NCBI RefSeq assembly: GCF_030159255.1
Contig: NZ_BSCT01000039.1
Location: 1 to 64,000 of the forward strand
Reading direction: 5' to 3'
Source: Bradyrhizobium sp. SSBR45G
Lineage (GTDB): Bacteria; Pseudomonadota; Alphaproteobacteria; Rhizobiales; Xanthobacteraceae
DNA length: 64,000 bases
This document shows positions 9,051-17,185 of this stretch, one piece after another. The translations under genes were made by a program, and so were the position numbers. Below the pieces are notes generated by a model, which was not told the DNA's origin, did not search any database, and saw only the letters and a program-made list of their open reading frames with translations. The stretch's first letter is position 1, and every line of letters starts with the position of its first letter.

Positions 9051-9664
9051 GCGAGCCGGTCTCCCGCGGGGGCGTGCTGGCGATCTATATCTGCTCGTTC
9101 CTGGTCGGCTGCGTGCTGATGGGCTTCGAGATGCTCGGCAGCCGCTATCTCAATCCGTATTTCGGCAGCGGCATCGGCGCCTGGGCGAGCCTGATCTCGA
9201 CCGTGCTGTGCGCGCTCGCGATCGGCTATTTCGCCGGCAGCGCCATCGTCGACCGCCAGCCGACGACGCGGACCATCGGCACCATGATCCTGGTCGCCGC
9301 CGCCTACATGGCGCTGGTGCCGGCGACCGCCGATGCCGTCATGGCCGACATCCTCGACACCATCGGCGACGGCCCGACGGCCACCCTGATGGCCTCGACC
9401 GCGCTGCTGCTGGTGCCGCTGACGCTCCTCGGCACATTCTCGCCGATCGCCGTCAGCCTGCTGACGCGCTCGGCCGGCGAGGCTGGCCGGGTCGCCGGCC
9501 TCGTCTACGGCGTCTCGACCATCGGCAACGTGGTCGGCACGCTGGTCACGACCTTCACGCTGATCCCGACGATCGGCTCGCGCGCGATCACCTATTATTT
9601 CGCCGTCGCACTGGCCATCTGCGCCGGCATTCTGTTCATTCCGTTCGGCAAGAAGACGTCCTGA
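9047..9664 (+). CDS. Membrane partner resembling the N-terminal half of fused MFS/spermidine synthases
   Basis: A 205-residue integral membrane protein with about six hydrophobic segments. The opening (LVGCVLMGFEMLGSRYLNPYFGSG) matches the membrane module that in many bacteria is fused ahead of a spermidine synthase domain. Here it is a separate gene placed after the soluble one. It starts at GTG, overlapping the previous stop (GTGA). The pair probably forms a membrane complex; the transported or modified substrate is unknown. Confidence 0.75.
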   Translation: MSEPVSRGGVLAIYICSFLVGCVLMGFEMLGSRYLNPYFGSGIGAWASLISTVLCALAIGYFAGSAIVDRQPTTRTIGTMILVAAAYMALVPATADAVMADILDTIGDGPTATLMASTALLLVPLTLLGTFSPIAVSLLTRSAGEAGRVAGLVYGVSTIGNVVGTLVTTFTLIPTIGSRAITYYFAVALAICAGILFIPFGKKTS

Positions 9665-9689
9665 CATTCATGTGTGAAGAGCTGCCTGG

Positions 9690-10634
9690 ATGACTGAGTT
9701 CTGGTCTCGACTCGCCGCCACGACGGTCACGGCCGCCGTCCTTCTGACATCACAGGCCACGCGCGCGGCGGACGCCCAGATCGAGCTGTGGGACGGCCAG
9801 CGCGCGATGGCACACATCGTCGACCTCCTGCAATTCACGCCGCGATCGATGGGCGAGCCCGGCCATCAGAAGACCATCGACTACATCAAGGCGGCGATGG
9901 CCAAGAGCGCCGCAGACGCGGTGCTGACCCAGAGCTTCACTGCCAAGGGCGACGACGGCAAGGCCATCCCGCTCACCAACATCATCGCCCGCTTCCAGGT
10001 GCAGAATCCGCGCCGCGTGATCGTCGCCACCCATTACGACAGCATCATCAGGGCCTATCGCGATCCCAAATCGCCTGACGCGCCGATGCCCGGCGCCAAC
10101 AATTCGGCCTCTGCGGTTGCGCTGCTGCTGGAGACCGCGCGCGTGCTGTCGCTGTCACCGAAGCCCGACATCGGCATCGACATGATCTTCTTCGACGGCG
10201 AGGAGGGCCCGAAATCGCTCGGTGCCGGCGATCCGACCTGGCACGCGCTCGGCTCGCCGCATTTCGCGGCGCGTCTGAAGGACTATTACCCGGCGCGCAA
10301 GCCGGAGAAGGCGGTCGATTTCGACATGGTCTGCGACAAGGACCTCAAGCTGCAGCCGGAGCCGTCATCGCTGACTTCCGCCCTGCCCGAGGTCAAGAAG
10401 TTCTGGAGCATCGGCAGCCGCATCGCGCCACAGGCGTTCTCGCCGGAGCCGACGCCCTACCCGATCAGCGACGACCACACGGCGCTGCAGCAGGCGGGCA
10501 TTCCGAGCTTCCTGGTGATCGATTTCGACTACGAGCCCTATTTCAACACCACGCAGGATACGATCGAGCAGTGCTCGGCGCAGAGCCTCGAGATCGTCGG
10601 ACGCACTTTGCTGCGCTATCTCTACACGCCCTGA
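9690..10634 (+). CDS. M28 family peptidase / glutaminyl-cyclase-like enzyme, secreted
   Basis: A 314-residue protein with a signal peptide (hydrophobic 10-20, ending ATRAAD), so periplasmic or secreted. The Zn-exopeptidase frame is visible: THYDS with H115, GANNSAS at 136-142, FFDGEEGP with E171/E172, and DDHTALQQAGIP with H263. The spacing and the C-terminal YEPYFNTTQDT fit glutaminyl-peptide cyclotransferases of clan MH. The usual Asp metal ligand after GAN is Asn138 here, which could weaken metal binding. It follows the membrane gene by 25 bases, so it is probably co-transcribed. Whether it is a cyclotransferase or an aminopeptidase is not resolved. Confidence 0.85.
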   Translation: MTEFWSRLAATTVTAAVLLTSQATRAADAQIELWDGQRAMAHIVDLLQFTPRSMGEPGHQKTIDYIKAAMAKSAADAVLTQSFTAKGDDGKAIPLTNIIARFQVQNPRRVIVATHYDSIIRAYRDPKSPDAPMPGANNSASAVALLLETARVLSLSPKPDIGIDMIFFDGEEGPKSLGAGDPTWHALGSPHFAARLKDYYPARKPEKAVDFDMVCDKDLKLQPEPSSLTSALPEVKKFWSIGSRIAPQAFSPEPTPYPISDDHTALQQAGIPSFLVIDFDYEPYFNTTQDTIEQCSAQSLEIVGRTLLRYLYTP

Positions 10635-10652
10635 CCAAAGCGAGCGCGTCGC

Positions 10653-12776
10653 TCAGGCCAAGGCAAGCTCCGGTTGGGAGCGCTCGACCGCCGCCGGCCT
10701 GCGCGCCAGCAGGCCGGGCAGCAGCGCTTCGGCGGCCTCTGCGCCCGAGATAACCACGGCCTCGACGCCCGCACCGGCATTGCCGCCGCCGGCGATGACG
10801 AGGTTGCGCAGCGGCGCCTTGGCGCCTTTCAGCCGGTCCGCGCGGGCCACGCCATAGATCGAGCCGCAGCTGGCGAGGTCGTAGCGCGCATAGGTCACGG
10901 GGCTGGCATCGGTGCGGTAGACGATGTGCTGCGACAGGCCGGGAATGACTGTCTCCGCCGCGGCGATCATGGCATCGCCGAGCGCCTGCTTGCGCGCCTC
11001 GTAGTCCGGCGAGCGGCGCCACGCCTTCCAGTCGTCACCACCCTCGCCCGAGAACCAGCCCTTGGCCTGCTCGTGGGAGACGAGCGTGATGATGGTCATC
11101 GTCGCATGCCCCTCGGGCGCTGCCGATGGATCGAGCTTGGACATCACGGCGAGGCCGATGCCCATTGGCGTATCGAGATGAGTCGCCGGCGCGACATCTG
11201 GCACGACGTCGAGGCCGAGATGCACCGAGAAGCACGAGTTCGCAGGCTCGATCGCGCTGGCCCGTGCGCGGAAGGCGGCCGGCAGATCTTCGGGCCGCAG
11301 CAGTTCGGTGAAGGTGCGTCCGAGATCGGCGTTCGAGACCACCGCCTGGGCCCGGACCGTGCGGCCATTGCCGAGCACGACGCCGACGGCACGGCCGCCT
11401 TCGACCAGGATGCGCGTGACCTTGGATTTCAGCTGCACCTCGCCGCCGCGTGCAACGATCGTGTCGGCCAGCACATCGGCCAGCTGGCCGGAACCGCCGA
11501 CCGGATAGAAGCCGCCTTTGAAATAATAGCCGAAGATCGGGATCATCTGGGCGCAGCTCAGCCGGTCGCGGCCGTCGCCGAGATAGCCCGAGAGCGCATT
11601 GAGATAGGCAATCACCTGGGGATCTGAGACATGCGCGGCGACCAGCTCGTCGAACGGGCGGCTCATCCAGCGGAAGGCCTGCGGATGCTGCTTCGGGAAG
11701 GCGAGCATCTCCTCGAGTGACTCGGGCATGCCGGGAATGCCGCTGCGATTGCGACCGGTCGCGTACATGCTCTCGAAGATCGCATGGATCGTATCGAACA
11801 GCCGGGTGAGGCCGTCCGCGCTGACGGGAAACATCTCGCCGAGCTCGCGGACATAATCGCGCCAGTCCTCGGGGACCTCGATGCGGCGGCCGGCGAGATG
11901 ATAGCAATGATGGACGCGCTTCCATTGCAGGCGGTCGGCGACGCCGAGCCGGCGCAGCACGCTGTCGACCGGACCGCCCGGCCAGACGCCGGAGAAATCA
12001 TGCGGGCCGGCATCGAAGCGGTACAGCACCGGCTTGTTGTCGTGATGCGCCTTGCGCAGATAGCTGTGGCAGAAGCCGCCGGGCACGACGTGGTGATCGA
12101 ACACCTTCACCTTCAGGCCGGACTCGGCCAGCAGCGCCGCCGCCGTGAGGCCGCCGATGCCGGCGCCGATCACCGCGACATCGCAATCGAGGCTCTCGGT
12201 GCCGGAGAAGGCCGGCGCCGGCCAATGATGGTCCTCCCGCGATGCCCGCATCCGCTGCAACGCCTGGCGGATGGCGAGGCGCGGGCCGAAGATCGAGATC
12301 AGCGCGCCGACGACCACGATCGCCGTGGTGATCCAGGATGACACGCCGGCCCAGCGGCACAGGCCGAGCACCAGGAACAGCACGCCCCACAGCCCGGTCA
12401 TCAGGAGATTGATCAGCTGGAACTGCGGCGTCGCCGCGCTGTCGGCATAGCTGGCCCGGGAATAGTCGGCGGTCCAGGGACGGCCGACGGCCAGCGACAC
12501 CAGGCTGATCACGCCCAGGCCCGCGAAGGACAGCCAGAGCGCGTTGGCCGCGGTCCAGTTCGGGGCGAGATCGTTGGCGATGGCCAGCAGGACGAACAGC
12601 GCCAGGCCACCGAGCTCGAGGACGGCGATTTCGGACCGAGACGCGCGCCAGAGATTGCCGGCCAGCGCAAGCGCCAGAGCGGACCAGACCGCCCAGGCCG
12701 GCTGCTGCCAGCCCAGCAGGGCCCAGAACACGATGAAGGGCAGCAGCGCCAGCTTGACGATGAGGAATACCTTCAT
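10653..12776 (-). CDS. Membrane-anchored phytoene desaturase/RetSat-like FAD oxidoreductase
   Basis: A 707-residue protein. About residues 1-170 hold five or so hydrophobic segments; the FAD-binding GxGxxG motif (GAGIGG, 204-209) opens a CrtI/carotenoid-isomerase/all-trans-retinol saturase-like domain. Later motifs include PGGFCHSY, the substrate-domain segment GGFYPVGGSGQLADVL and a final IAGGGNAGAGVEAVVISGAEAA. The start was chosen because GGAGGAGG lies 5-12 bases before the ATG at 12776; an upstream in-frame ATG lacks such a site. Two palindromic operator-like sites lie 30-110 bases upstream. The family desaturates or saturates polyenes and retinoids; the substrate here is unknown. The fused membrane anchor is unusual for CrtI. 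Confidence 0.85.
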   Translation of the reverse strand: MKVFLIVKLALLPFIVFWALLGWQQPAWAVWSALALALAGNLWRASRSEIAVLELGGLALFVLLAIANDLAPNWTAANALWLSFAGLGVISLVSLAVGRPWTADYSRASYADSAATPQFQLINLLMTGLWGVLFLVLGLCRWAGVSSWITTAIVVVGALISIFGPRLAIRQALQRMRASREDHHWPAPAFSGTESLDCDVAVIGAGIGGLTAAALLAESGLKVKVFDHHVVPGGFCHSYLRKAHHDNKPVLYRFDAGPHDFSGVWPGGPVDSVLRRLGVADRLQWKRVHHCYHLAGRRIEVPEDWRDYVRELGEMFPVSADGLTRLFDTIHAIFESMYATGRNRSGIPGMPESLEEMLAFPKQHPQAFRWMSRPFDELVAAHVSDPQVIAYLNALSGYLGDGRDRLSCAQMIPIFGYYFKGGFYPVGGSGQLADVLADTIVARGGEVQLKSKVTRILVEGGRAVGVVLGNGRTVRAQAVVSNADLGRTFTELLRPEDLPAAFRARASAIEPANSCFSVHLGLDVVPDVAPATHLDTPMGIGLAVMSKLDPSAAPEGHATMTIITLVSHEQAKGWFSGEGGDDWKAWRRSPDYEARKQALGDAMIAAAETVIPGLSQHIVYRTDASPVTYARYDLASCGSIYGVARADRLKGAKAPLRNLVIAGGGNAGAGVEAVVISGAEAAEALLPGLLARRPAAVERSQPELALA

Positions 12777-12781
12777 ACCAG

Positions 12782-12789
12782 CCTCCTCC
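12782..12789 (-). promoter_or_regulatory. Strong ribosome binding site fixing the RetSat-like start
   Basis: GGAGGAGG on the minus strand, five bases before the ATG at 12776. It decides against the in-frame ATG 33 bases upstream. Confidence 0.8.
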
Positions 12790-12807
12790 GCGCCATCAGA
12801 GCGCGTC

Positions 12808-12830
12808 ATATCTTTCCATTGTCAAGATAT
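12808..12830. promoter_or_regulatory. 23-bp palindromic operator-like site 1
   Basis: The arms ATATCTT and AAGATAT flank a 9-base core TCCATTGTC. The second site at 12863-12885 has the same 23-base layout and nearly the same core, offset by 55 bases (about five helical turns). It overlaps the region where the RetSat-like promoter should lie. Such dyads are typical of MarR-type and similar dimeric regulators; no regulator gene is adjacent. Confidence 0.6.
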
Positions 12831-12862
12831 ACATAAGGGCGCCCTCCAGGCTGCGTCAACGA

Positions 12863-12885
12863 TAATCTTTCCATCGTCAAGATTA
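12863..12885. promoter_or_regulatory. 23-bp palindromic operator-like site 2
   Basis: The arms TAATCTT and AAGATTA flank core TCCATCGTC, matching site 1 at 8 of 9 core positions. The conserved, asymmetric core plus symmetrical arms in two copies makes chance unlikely. The remainder of 12777-13141 holds no gene I can support. Confidence 0.6.
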
Positions 12886-13141
12886 GATTCGTCAACCACC
12901 GCGGGATGAAGATGGTAGAAAGATGCTGCGTATCGCCCGGCGGCCACAGCGTATCGTCTGGGCGCCACAGCAAGGTGCGATTCCCGCACGCGCGCCCGCC
13001 AAGGCTGGCCCGACTGTGGCAACGCGATCACGGAACCACGGCAGACAAAGAAGAAAGTCGCAAATTACGCAGCATTGGAGTCACACCCCGCCGCAAAATG
13101 GCGACAATCTCCGGTCATCTCAGGCTGGGAGACGCTGAGGA

Positions 13142-13879
13142 TTGCCGTTCGTGTACCGACCCCACCTGCCAGTATTGGTCTTTGCTGCAATCACCTGCTT
13201 GCCCGCCATGCAACCTCAACGCGCGCATGCCGAGTGGTGGAGCCGCTCTCCGACGGACTTCGAGGAGTGCGCCGACGCCGCCGAGAAATCAGCGACCAAG
13301 GAAGAGAAGACCTCGGCGATGGCGCAGTGCAACGCCAAATTTGCCGGGAGACGGAAGCCGGGCGGCGGCTACGCGTACTACGACTTCATGCAGGACCGCA
13401 GCTTCGACATTGCAGGCCCGAACCCGACGCCCGAAGAGCAGAAGTTCATCGATCAGCAGTACACGCAATATCTCGAGCGTCAGCGTCACGCCAATATGAG
13501 CGCGGCGATGATGCCGCGGCCGCAGCCGCAGAGCCTGCAGTCGACCTCGCTCCGGGACATGACCGCGCGGGCCGCAATCGAGCCGCCAAAGCCCGTGATG
13601 CCTGCGCCGCCGCCGCAACGGCCGATCAAGCCGCCGGCGCCGGCAGCCCAGAGCGCCGCCCTTGCTGCACCACCGCCAGGCGCGAATGCCGAGACGCGGG
13701 CCCGCATCAAGGCTGCGCAATGCGCCAAGGACGGCGGGCGGCGTGATTCGTTCTCGTGCAACTTTCCGGTCCTGTCCGAAAAGCTCGACGAGCTGAAGCG
13801 CATGTTCACCGGCCCGAGCCAGACCGCTACGGCGCCCTCGGCCGTGAAGCCGCCGAAGCGGGCCGACGCCAAGAACTGA
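13142..13879 (+). CDS. Hypothetical exported Pro/Ala-rich protein
   Basis: A 245-residue protein I do not recognise by family. It begins with a hydrophobic signal-like stretch (LPVLVFAAITCLPA) with a possible cleavage after RAHA, then WWSRSPTDFEECADAAE with a Cys, a second Cys in AQCNAKFAG, and two more near the C-terminus (AAQCAKDGG and FSCNFP). Paired Cys suggest disulfides in the periplasm. Between about 120 and 185 is a Pro/Ala/Gln-rich linker, and the C-terminal 40 residues are basic and low in complexity. The start is TTG with a weak purine stretch (GAGGA) before it; GTG nine bases on is an alternative. Confidence 0.7.
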   Translation: MPFVYRPHLPVLVFAAITCLPAMQPQRAHAEWWSRSPTDFEECADAAEKSATKEEKTSAMAQCNAKFAGRRKPGGGYAYYDFMQDRSFDIAGPNPTPEEQKFIDQQYTQYLERQRHANMSAAMMPRPQPQSLQSTSLRDMTARAAIEPPKPVMPAPPPQRPIKPPAPAAQSAALAAPPPGANAETRARIKAAQCAKDGGRRDSFSCNFPVLSEKLDELKRMFTGPSQTATAPSAVKPPKRADAKN

Positions 13880-14071
13880 TCGCAGCCACGCGGCGACGGC
13901 ACGTCGCCATTCATCGCGCCGTCATCTGCCCCACGCCATAACAGGATGCACGACCGGCGTTGCGGCAGCGGCCTGTGCGCACGCATTGCGCTGTGCGCCG
14001 GCTCGGGCCGCCGCTTGTAACGCCCCGTGCAACGCCATAGCTTTACGCGCGTGGGGCGCAGGAGGCACGTC

Positions 14072-14686
14072 ATGGGTCTACTCGACATTCTCAACGGCAT
14101 GCAGAACGGCCCGCACGGGCCCAGTCATCCGACCACGCAGAACAACGGCGGCATGTCGCCGATGACCATGGCCATCCTCGCTTTGCTGGCGTGGAAGGCG
14201 GTCAAGCACTTCTCGCAACCAGGACAGCAGCCGAATGCGGCGCCGGCCCCGGTTCCGCCGCCGCAGCCGACCGGCCATCAAGGCGGGCCGCTTGGCGGCG
14301 CGCTCGGTGGAGGTCTTGGTGGTGGAGGTCTTGGTGGTGGCAATCTCGGGAACATCATCGCCGGTGGGCTCGGCGGCCTGCTGACGGGCGGCGCCGCGGG
14401 CAGCGTGCTGTCAGGCGGGCTCGGCGATCTGCTCCGCCAGTTCCAGGACAAAGGCCATGGCGACACCGCCAGCACCTGGGTTTCGCCCGGTGAGAACAAG
14501 CCGATCTCACCCGGCGACCTCGCCAATGCGCTCGGCGCCGACCAGATCGATCAGCTCACGGCACAAAGCGGCCTGTCGCGCGACGAGCTGCTGAACGGGC
14601 TGAGCCAGTATCTGCCGAAGGTGATCGATCAGCTGACGCCCGACGGGCGGCTGCCGACCGAGCATGAGCTTTCGGGCCGGATCTGA
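14072..14686 (+). CDS. YidB family protein (DUF937)
   Basis: A 204-residue protein with the YidB/DUF937 pattern: a short helical start (MGLLDILNGM), a Pro/Gly-rich spacer, a long Gly-rich segment (about 75-130, with repeated GGGLGGGGLGGG) and a conserved C-terminal domain ISPGDLANALGADQIDQL, ending SQYLPKVIDQLTPDGRLP. The ATG was chosen because GGAGG sits about 7 bases upstream. The family has no established biochemical role. It is followed at 35 bases by a small membrane protein of the GlsB/YeaQ family, and the two probably share a transcript. Confidence 0.85.
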   Translation: MGLLDILNGMQNGPHGPSHPTTQNNGGMSPMTMAILALLAWKAVKHFSQPGQQPNAAPAPVPPPQPTGHQGGPLGGALGGGLGGGGLGGGNLGNIIAGGLGGLLTGGAAGSVLSGGLGDLLRQFQDKGHGDTASTWVSPGENKPISPGDLANALGADQIDQLTAQSGLSRDELLNGLSQYLPKVIDQLTPDGRLPTEHELSGRI

Positions 14687-14721
14687 CGATCCTCGACGCG
14701 TTGACGGGAAGGACGACAAAC

Positions 14722-14988
14722 ATGCTGCACATTCTGATCGTTGGGCTGGTCGCCGGCTTCCTGGCGCGGCTCTTATCGCCGGGGCCGAACAATCCGTCCG
14801 GATTCATCCTGACCATGGTGCTGGGCATCGTCGGCGCGTTCCTTGCCACCGCCGTCGGACAGGCCATCGGCCACTACAGCCCGGACGAGGGCGCGGGCTA
14901 CGTGACGGCGACTCTCGGCGCCGTGATCGTCCTGTTCATCTGGAACAGGCTGGTCGCCAGCGGCGCAGTCCGCGACTTCAACCGGTAG
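14722..14988 (+). CDS. GlsB/YeaQ/YmgE family small membrane protein
   Basis: An 88-residue protein with three hydrophobic segments, G-rich helices and the family start MLHILIVGLVAGFLARLL. The length is as expected for the 'transglycosylase-associated' family (UPF0410), stress-linked inner-membrane proteins of unknown mechanism. The ATG giving MLHIL is used rather than the upstream in-frame start. It follows the YidB gene. Confidence 0.9.
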   Translation: MLHILIVGLVAGFLARLLSPGPNNPSGFILTMVLGIVGAFLATAVGQAIGHYSPDEGAGYVTATLGAVIVLFIWNRLVASGAVRDFNR

Positions 14989-15080
14989 CCGACGCCGCAT
15001 CGTCCTTGCCAACGACGCGGCGCAATTCAGGGCAGACACCGGGTCTGGATTGCGCCGTTGCCGTCAACATGACGACGGCG

Positions 15081-15863
15081 CTACGGCAGCAGATGCATGC
15101 CCGCATCCATGCGCACGACCTCGCCGGTCATGTGGCCCGAAGCCGGGCTTGCCAGAAAGGTCACGAGCTGCGCGATGTCCTCCGCCGTGGACGCCGCACG
15201 CAGCGGCACCCGCGCCACCACCGCATCGCGCACCTGCTTGGCGCCGGCTTCGCCGCGGCCCTTGGTGAACCAGGGCGTATCGATATAGCCGGGGCAGACC
15301 GTGTTGACGCGGATCGACGGCGCCAGCGCCCGCGACAGCGACAACGTCATGGTGTTGAGCGCGCCTTTGCTCGCGGCATAGGCCACGGACGAGCCGATGC
15401 CGCTGATGCCTGCGACCGACGACACGTTGACGACGGCCGAGGCGCGCACGGTCTGCTTCGCCGCCGCTTCGAGCAGCGGCCGCGCGGCGCGGATCATCTG
15501 GAACGGGCCGATCGTATTCACCGCGAAGATGCGCTGGAAATCCTCCGCGGAAAGGCCGTCGAGCTGATCATGCGGCACGTGCTTGGTGGTGCCGGCATTG
15601 TTGACCAGCACGTCCAGCCGGCCCCACGGATCGGCGGCGGCGACGATCTTCCTGCAGTCCTCGTCGCGCGACACGTCGCCCTGCACCACGACCACCTCGA
15701 CGCCTTCCTTGCGGCAGAGGTCGGCGGTCTGCTCGGCCTCGCTCTTGCTGTTGGCGTAGTTGACGACGATGCGCATGCCGGCCTTGGCCAGCAGCAGCGC
15801 CGTCGCAGCCCCGAGTCCGGAAGCCGACCCCGTCACGATCGCGCACAGACCTTCCACCGCCAT
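15081..15863 (-). CDS. SDR family oxidoreductase
   Basis: A 260-residue classical short-chain dehydrogenase/reductase. Visible motifs are TGSASGLG near 11-18 (NAD(P) site), a DVS after the fourth strand, NNAG near 88-91, catalytic Ser in VNVSS, YAASK (Tyr and Lys), and a final VRMDAGMHLLP. It is preceded by GGGAG on the minus strand. It stands divergently from the acyl-CoA dehydrogenase pair and may act as a 3-hydroxyacyl-CoA dehydrogenase in the same pathway; this is inferred from position. The spacer 15864-16098 holds no gene. Confidence 0.9.
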   Translation of the reverse strand: MAVEGLCAIVTGSASGLGAATALLLAKAGMRIVVNYANSKSEAEQTADLCRKEGVEVVVVQGDVSRDEDCRKIVAAADPWGRLDVLVNNAGTTKHVPHDQLDGLSAEDFQRIFAVNTIGPFQMIRAARPLLEAAAKQTVRASAVVNVSSVAGISGIGSSVAYAASKGALNTMTLSLSRALAPSIRVNTVCPGYIDTPWFTKGRGEAGAKQVRDAVVARVPLRAASTAEDIAQLVTFLASPASGHMTGEVVRMDAGMHLLP

Positions 15864-16098
15864 TGCCGCATCTCCCTGTTGCAGGCCTCTTCTTAGCGAA
15901 GATCATTGCGGCTCGCAAAATCAGCGCAATCTCCGCGGCGCGGAAATCGCCGATCTCCATGCGGCGAGCGGACGGCGCCCTGCAGCGCGCAGCGCTTGTC
16001 AGGACCGGCGCTTGCGCTCATCATGAACCGCAAAGCATCGCCGGCGCGCCAATGACATCGCGCGCCGAGACGGGCGAGACGAACGGGCGAGGAACGCT

Positions 16099-17163
16099 GT
16101 GGCGGAAGCTGAGAACATCGTCGTTGCGACTGCGGAGAGGATCTTCGCCGATCTCGCCGACCCGCAGACGATCAATCACGACAAGGATGGACGCTGGAGC
16201 GCGCCGCTGTGGCAGGCCCTGAGCGACGCCGGCCTTCCGCTCGCCTGGGTCAGCGATGCGCTCGGCGGCGCCGGCGCCGATGTCGCCGACGGCTTTGCCA
16301 TCATCAATGCCGCCGGCCGCTTCGCACTGCCGGTGCCGCTCGCCGAGACCCTGCTGGCCGGCTGGCTGCTGCAGCAAGCCGGCATCGCCGCTCCAGAGGG
16401 GCCCATGACGATTGCCCCGGCGAGCCCGAGGGACAGGATCGCGCTGAACGCGGATGGCACGCTGTCGGGCCGCGCCCGCGGCGTCCCGTTTGCGACGGGC
16501 GCAGGGCACATCGCCGTCCTCGCCCAGGATGACGATGGCCTCTCGATCGCACTGGTCGATGCGGCGCGGCTGCGGATCGACAAAGGGCTGTCGCTCGCCA
16601 ATGATCCGAGCGACACGGTCACCTTCGAGAAGGTGACACCGCACGCGATCAGCAGAGCGCCAGCCGGCTTTGACAAGGATTCGCTGATGCTGATGGGCGG
16701 CGTGGTCCGCAGCCTGCAGATCGCCGGCGCGCTGGATCAGCTGCTCGAGATCAGCGTCCGCTATGCGGGCGAGCGCGTCGCCTTCGAGAAGCCGATCGGC
16801 AAATTCCAGGCGGTGCAGCACAACCTCGCCCGGCTCGCCGGCGAATGCGCCGCCGCGGGCGCGGCCGCCACCTCCGCCGCCGACGCGATCGCGCGCGGCG
16901 GCGCCTTCGACGACGCCATCTTTCTCGAGGCGGCGTCGGCCAAGATCCGCTCCGCCGAGGCCGCCGAGAAGGGCGCCGCGATCGCGCACCAGGTTCACGG
17001 CGCGATCGGCTTCACCACCGAGCACATCCTGCATCGCTTCTCATTGCGCGCGCTGGCCTGGCGCGACGATTTCGGCTCGGAGAGCCATTGGGCCGTCGCG
17101 CTCGGCCAGCGCGTCGCCGCCCGCGGCGCCGACGAGCTGTGGCCGCTGGTCGCCTCGCGCTGA
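16099..17163 (+). CDS. Acyl-CoA dehydrogenase family protein, short subunit type (PimD/FadE-like)
   Basis: A 354-residue acyl-CoA dehydrogenase-fold protein, shorter than the usual 380-400. Family traits are QALSDAGLPLAWV at the N-terminus, YAGERVAFEKPIGKFQAVQH in the middle, and HQVHGAIGFTTEHILHRF near the end. The canonical catalytic Glu (in EGT) is replaced in the segment WRDDFGSES. It starts at GTG with GCGAGGA upstream. The next gene is a second acyl-CoA dehydrogenase 22 bases on, an arrangement typical of two-subunit enzymes (as in pimeloyl-CoA and steroid catabolism). Heteromer formation is inferred. Confidence 0.85.
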   Translation: MAEAENIVVATAERIFADLADPQTINHDKDGRWSAPLWQALSDAGLPLAWVSDALGGAGADVADGFAIINAAGRFALPVPLAETLLAGWLLQQAGIAAPEGPMTIAPASPRDRIALNADGTLSGRARGVPFATGAGHIAVLAQDDDGLSIALVDAARLRIDKGLSLANDPSDTVTFEKVTPHAISRAPAGFDKDSLMLMGGVVRSLQIAGALDQLLEISVRYAGERVAFEKPIGKFQAVQHNLARLAGECAAAGAAATSAADAIARGGAFDDAIFLEAASAKIRSAEAAEKGAAIAHQVHGAIGFTTEHILHRFSLRALAWRDDFGSESHWAVALGQRVAARGADELWPLVASR

Positions 17164-17185
17164 AGCGAAACGAAAGGGACAGCCC

